Assembly (NCBI RefSeq): GCF_003402535.2
Contig: NZ_AP025172.1
Span: forward strand, 1-64,000
Direction of reading: 5' to 3'
DNA from: Cupriavidus sp. P-10
Lineage (GTDB): Bacteria > Pseudomonadota > Gammaproteobacteria > Burkholderiales > Burkholderiaceae
DNA length: 64,000 bases
Below, in pieces: positions 61,158 through 64,000 of this stretch. The translations under genes were made by a program, and so were the position numbers. The notes under the pieces are model-generated. The model was not told the origin of the DNA. It ran no database searches and saw nothing but the letters and a program-made list of their open reading frames with translations. Within the stretch, counting starts at the first letter, position 1, and each line of letters starts with the position of its first letter.

Positions 61158-62081
61158 ATGACTGAAACCACCAGACACGCCGCCATTCATTCCATCGGCC
61201 ACTATGCGCTGACCGTTCCAAACCTGGAGGACGCACGCCATTTCCACACTGCCTTCGGCCTGACCGTGGTCGATCACGGCGACCGGCTTGACGTGCTGAC
61301 CCCGGATGAACAGCTCTGGGCGCGCTTCTTCCCCGGCGAGCGCCGCCAGCTCGCCTACCTGAGCTTCCACTGCTACGAGGAGGACTACGAGACCATCCGC
61401 AGCCAGCTCGAAGCGGCGAAGGTCCGCTTCGCGGACAACGCTCCATACGCCTCAGGCCGTGGCATGTGGTTCCAGGACCCGGACGGCAATCTCGTCCAGG
61501 TCAAGGTGGGTCCCAAGACCAGTCCGTCGGAAAAGCCACCGGTAGACAGCGTCCATGTCGGCGCCGACGCACGCGGCGCGCTGTTCCGCAATGAAGTGGC
61601 GATCGTACGTCCGCGCCGGCTGTCGCATGTGGCGCTGTTCACGCCGGACGTGACGCGCGCGCTCGACTTCTACGCCAGCGCACTCGGCCTGCGGCTGTCC
61701 GACCGCTCGGGCGACATGGTCGCCTTCACTCACGCGCCGCACGGCAGCGACCATCATCTGGTGGCATTCGCCGCGAGCCCGGCCAGAGGCTGGCACCACG
61801 CGTCGTGGGACGTTGCGAGCATCGACCAGGTCGGGCAGGGCGCGGCACAGATGGCCGCCGCCGGCTATGCCGAAGGCTGGGGCACCGGCCGTCACGTGCT
61901 TGGCTCCAATTTTTTTCACTACGTGCGCGATCCCTGGGGCTCGTTTTGCGAGTATTCCGCCGACATGGACTACATCTCGGCCGGCGCGGCGTGGCCCGCC
62001 GGCGACCACCCACCGGAGAACTCCATGCACCAGTGGGGACCCGAGGTGCCGCCGTGGTTCGTCCAGAACACGGAGGCGTGA
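61158..62081 (+). CDS. Extradiol (type I) ring-cleavage dioxygenase
   Basis: This is a two-domain vicinal-oxygen-chelate extradiol dioxygenase of 307 residues, cleaving a catechol next to its hydroxyls. In the second domain the Fe(II) ligands are His 157 (RLSHVALFTPDV), His 214 (GWHHASWDV) and Glu 265 (GSFCEYSADM); His 200 and Tyr 255 fit the conserved acid-base and Tyr positions. It starts 24 bases after the FAH gene. Together with the flavin monooxygenase it forms the hydroxylate-then-cleave pair seen in HsaABC-like routes. Confidence 0.93.
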   Translation: MTETTRHAAIHSIGHYALTVPNLEDARHFHTAFGLTVVDHGDRLDVLTPDEQLWARFFPGERRQLAYLSFHCYEEDYETIRSQLEAAKVRFADNAPYASGRGMWFQDPDGNLVQVKVGPKTSPSEKPPVDSVHVGADARGALFRNEVAIVRPRRLSHVALFTPDVTRALDFYASALGLRLSDRSGDMVAFTHAPHGSDHHLVAFAASPARGWHHASWDVASIDQVGQGAAQMAAAGYAEGWGTGRHVLGSNFFHYVRDPWGSFCEYSADMDYISAGAAWPAGDHPPENSMHQWGPEVPPWFVQNTEA

Positions 62082-62262
62082 GCCATGCCAGGCGTGTGGC
62101 GCTATGAAAGCCGGCGCGCAGGCATCGTGTTCACTGCAAATCCGGCGCGCTGACGCCGCGCCAAACCGTTTTGTCCCCTGCAAGGACGGGGCGACGTCGT
62201 TGTTCGCTCCGGCCTCCCCGTCCTTTTCCTCTTCGATTCCCAGTATTCAACGGAACTGAACC

Positions 62263-63192
62263 ATGCCTTCCAACAAGGTCATCATCACCTGTGCCATTAC
62301 GGGTTCCATCCATACGCCGTCGATGTCGCCCTACCTGCCCGTTACGCCGGAGCAGATCGCCACCTCCGCCATCGAGGCAGGCAAGGCCGGCGCCGCCATT
62401 GTCCATCTGCACGCGCGTGACCCGAAGACGGGTATCCCAAGCCAGGACCCGGCGCTGTTCGGCGAGATCCTCGGCACCATCGGGCCGGCGTCTGACGTGA
62501 TCGTCAACCTGACAACGGGCGGCGCGCCCACCATGTCCATCGAAGAACGGCTGGCACCGGTGGCGCGCTTCCAGCCGGAGGTGGCGTCGCTGAACATGGG
62601 GTCGATGAACTTCGGGCTGTACGAGATGCTCGGGCGCTACAACGAGTTCCGCCACGACTGGGAGCGGCCGTATCTGGAGGCCAGCGAGGACCGCATCTTC
62701 CGCAATACCTTCCGCGACATCGCCCACATCCTTGAAGCCTGCAACGCCAACGAAACGCGCTTCGAGATCGAGTGCTACGACATCGGCCATCTCTACACTG
62801 CCGCGCACTTCCTCGACCGTGGGCTGCTGAAGGCGCCGCTGTTTATCCAGTCGGTGTTCGGCATCCGCGGTGGCATCGGGGCGCATCCGGAGGATGTCGT
62901 GCACATGAAGCGCACCGCCGACCGGCTGTTCGGCAAGGACTATGTGTGGTCGGTACTCGGCGCCGGGGCGCTGCAGCCGCGCATCGTCACACAGGGGTTG
63001 CTGATGGGTGGCAATGTGCGTGTGGGGCTGGAGGATAACCTGTGGCTGTCGAAGGGCAGGCTGGCGGCGAGCAACGCCGAGCAGGTGGCCAGCATCCGCA
63101 AGACGATCGAGCAGCTTGGCTACTCGGTGGCGACACCGGACGAGGCGCGGGCGATGCTGGGCCTGAAGGGGAAGGATAAGGTCGCCTTCTGA
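62263..63192 (+). CDS. Beta-keto-acid cleavage enzyme (BKACE, DUF849)
   Basis: This zinc-dependent enzyme of 309 residues condenses a beta-keto acid with acetyl-CoA to give acetoacetate and a CoA ester. VHLHARDPKTG near residue 47 holds two His ligands, SLNMGSMNFG and FEIECYDIGHL are family segments, and VRVGLEDNLW comes late. It lies 181 bases downstream of the dioxygenase and is probably the last step, feeding central metabolism. Substrate specificity depends on pocket residues that I cannot judge. Confidence 0.92.
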   Translation: MPSNKVIITCAITGSIHTPSMSPYLPVTPEQIATSAIEAGKAGAAIVHLHARDPKTGIPSQDPALFGEILGTIGPASDVIVNLTTGGAPTMSIEERLAPVARFQPEVASLNMGSMNFGLYEMLGRYNEFRHDWERPYLEASEDRIFRNTFRDIAHILEACNANETRFEIECYDIGHLYTAAHFLDRGLLKAPLFIQSVFGIRGGIGAHPEDVVHMKRTADRLFGKDYVWSVLGAGALQPRIVTQGLLMGGNVRVGLEDNLWLSKGRLAASNAEQVASIRKTIEQLGYSVATPDEARAMLGLKGKDKVAF

Positions 63193-63232
63193 TCCGGACG
63201 AGCGCACCGCTCCAACATGAAGCGGGTGCATT

Positions 63233-63257
63233 GGCGGACGTCCTGGTGGCGTCCGCC
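63233..63257. terminator. Bidirectional hairpin between convergent genes
   Basis: GGCGGACG (63233-63240) and CGTCCGCC (63250-63257) form a perfect 8-bp stem with a 9-base loop, midway between the BKACE stop and the stop of the convergent amidohydrolase. There is no long T run on either side. Confidence 0.5.
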
Positions 63258-63270
63258 TCTGCTTTGGCAG

Positions 63271-64000
63271 TCAGGATGTGGCGAGGCGGGGGAACAGCGG
63301 CAGTGCGTTATCGCGCATGAAGGCCTGGCGCATGGCCGGCGTGAGACGAGGCGAGCGGTCGAGGATGCCTGCGAGGTCGGCGGCAATGGGTGCCGGTGTG
63401 AAAGGATAGTCGCTGCCGTAGAGCACCCGCGCGGGATCGGCCACCTGCAGCAAGGCGCTCAACGCAACCGGCTCCGGCGCGCCGGCGAGGTCATAGTAGA
63501 GCTTGCGGATCGCGGCGTCGACGCTGGTCTTGTTCCGGCCAAGCTTCAGCAGGCCGTTGATGGCGCCCACGCGCGCGGCCAGCACTGGCACGGCGGCGCC
63601 GGCATGCGGCACGATGATGCGGATATCGGGGTACTTCTCCAGCGTGCCTGTCAGGATCAGGTTGAATACCGCTCGCGTGGTCTCGAAGATGAACTCGATC
63701 ATCGGGTAGGGATAGCCAAGCGGCGGGAGCGGGGGCTGGCCGGGTGTCTGAGCCTGCCCCTGGCAGCAGGGGCAGTACGGGTCGGTCGGATGGATGAACA
63801 CGGTGGCCTTGCGTCGGTTCAGCTCCGCGAAAATCGGGTCGAGCCGCGCATCGCCGAGATAGATGCTGTGATAGTTCGACTCCATCACCACGCCATCCGC
63901 GCGCAGTGTGTCGAAGGCGTACCGCAATTCGGCGAGTGAGCCATCGACGTCGGGTAGCGGTAGCGCGGCGAAGAGGCCGAAGCGGGCCGGATACGCCTGG
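63271..64000 (-). CDS. Amidohydrolase_2-family protein, N-terminal part outside window
   Basis: This ACMSD-like amidohydrolase runs off the right edge of the window: the frame is open to base 64000 (ARFGLFAALPLPDVDGSLAE, then LRYAFDTLRADGVVME), so its start and N-terminal metal motif are not seen. Visible parts include VFIHPTDPYCPCC, VPHAGAAVPVLAAR and LYGSDYPFTPAP, the usual His and Asp sites of the family. ACMSD-type enzymes decarboxylate ring-cleavage products, which fits the neighbouring extradiol pathway, but the strand is opposite to that operon. Confidence 0.9.
   Translation of the reverse strand, partial: QAYPARFGLFAALPLPDVDGSLAELRYAFDTLRADGVVMESNYHSIYLGDARLDPIFAELNRRKATVFIHPTDPYCPCCQGQAQTPGQPPLPPLGYPYPMIEFIFETTRAVFNLILTGTLEKYPDIRIIVPHAGAAVPVLAARVGAINGLLKLGRNKTSVDAAIRKLYYDLAGAPEPVALSALLQVADPARVLYGSDYPFTPAPIAADLAGILDRSPRLTPAMRQAFMRDNALPLFPRLATS

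Noticed and set aside
1..64000. CRISPR arrays, tRNA/rRNA genes, insertion sequences, prophage or toxin-antitoxin systems
   Set aside because: I looked for regularly spaced repeats, tRNA-like folds ending in CCA, transposase or integrase motifs and phage structural proteins and saw none.

Overview
The window is high-GC and densely coded. It looks like the start of a secondary replicon (second chromosome or megaplasmid) of a Cupriavidus/Ralstonia-type betaproteobacterium. Three things point there: a Rep_3-type replication initiator whose ATG is base 1, six intact Bug-family (TctC-like) periplasmic binding proteins plus one remnant, and the many LysR/IclR-regulated catabolic clusters usual in Burkholderiales second chromosomes. 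The taxonomic call rests on remembered family resemblance, not on a search. I see no rRNA, tRNA, insertion sequence, phage or CRISPR array.

Layout. 1-1.4 kb: replication initiator with a strong terminator. 1.7-4.0 kb: an IclR regulator and an exported beta-propeller protein. 3.97-12.0 kb (all minus): a sugar-acid cluster with an IclR regulator, two SDR dehydrogenases, an MFS sugar-acid transporter, a cupin, KDPGal aldolase (dgoA), KDGal kinase (dgoK), an RraA-like protein and a Bug receptor; two promoters in it carry the same 29-bp direct-repeat element. 12.5-19.4 kb: a LysR gene divergent from an unusual three-part fusion (molybdopterin oxidoreductase, flavin/NAD reductase and 2Fe-2S domain), then an ornithine-cyclodeaminase-like imine reductase and an AtoE-type transporter. 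19.5-24.3 kb: a PucR-type regulator, an amino-acid permease, an FAD amine/amino-acid oxidase and a cupin. 24.3-25.2 kb is poorly coding. 25.2-27.9 kb: mmsA divergent from a LysR gene.

28.1-37.2 kb: a second succinate-dehydrogenase-like complex (order B-C-D-A) whose flavoprotein lacks the histidine that normally binds FAD covalently, a two-subunit class I fumarase-like hydratase, an amidohydrolase-fold protein without metal ligands, a LysR regulator, a Bug receptor, a TauE-type permease and a Bug remnant. Together these suggest oxidation then hydration of a succinate-like compound. 37.3-53.8 kb: a catabolic region with an alpha/beta hydrolase lacking its nucleophile, two LysR genes, four Bug receptors, two MmgE/PrpD proteins, a carboxymuconolactone-decarboxylase-like protein, an SDR, an amidohydrolase, an SMP-30 lactonase, an enoyl-CoA hydratase/isomerase and an ADP-forming acyl-CoA ligase. 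Two promoters there share a 37-bp operator-like module and a third carries part of it. 54.0-55.2 kb: a porin. 55.6-64 kb: a TetR-controlled aromatic pathway with a two-component flavin monooxygenase, an extradiol dioxygenase, an FAH-family hydrolase, a beta-keto-acid cleavage enzyme, an MFS transporter, a SnoaL-like protein and an amidohydrolase cut by the window edge.

The most unusual items are the molybdoenzyme-reductase fusion, the two shared operator modules, the succinate-analogue module, and the enzymes that keep a fold but lack catalytic residues. No TctA/TctB membrane partners for the Bug receptors occur in the window.
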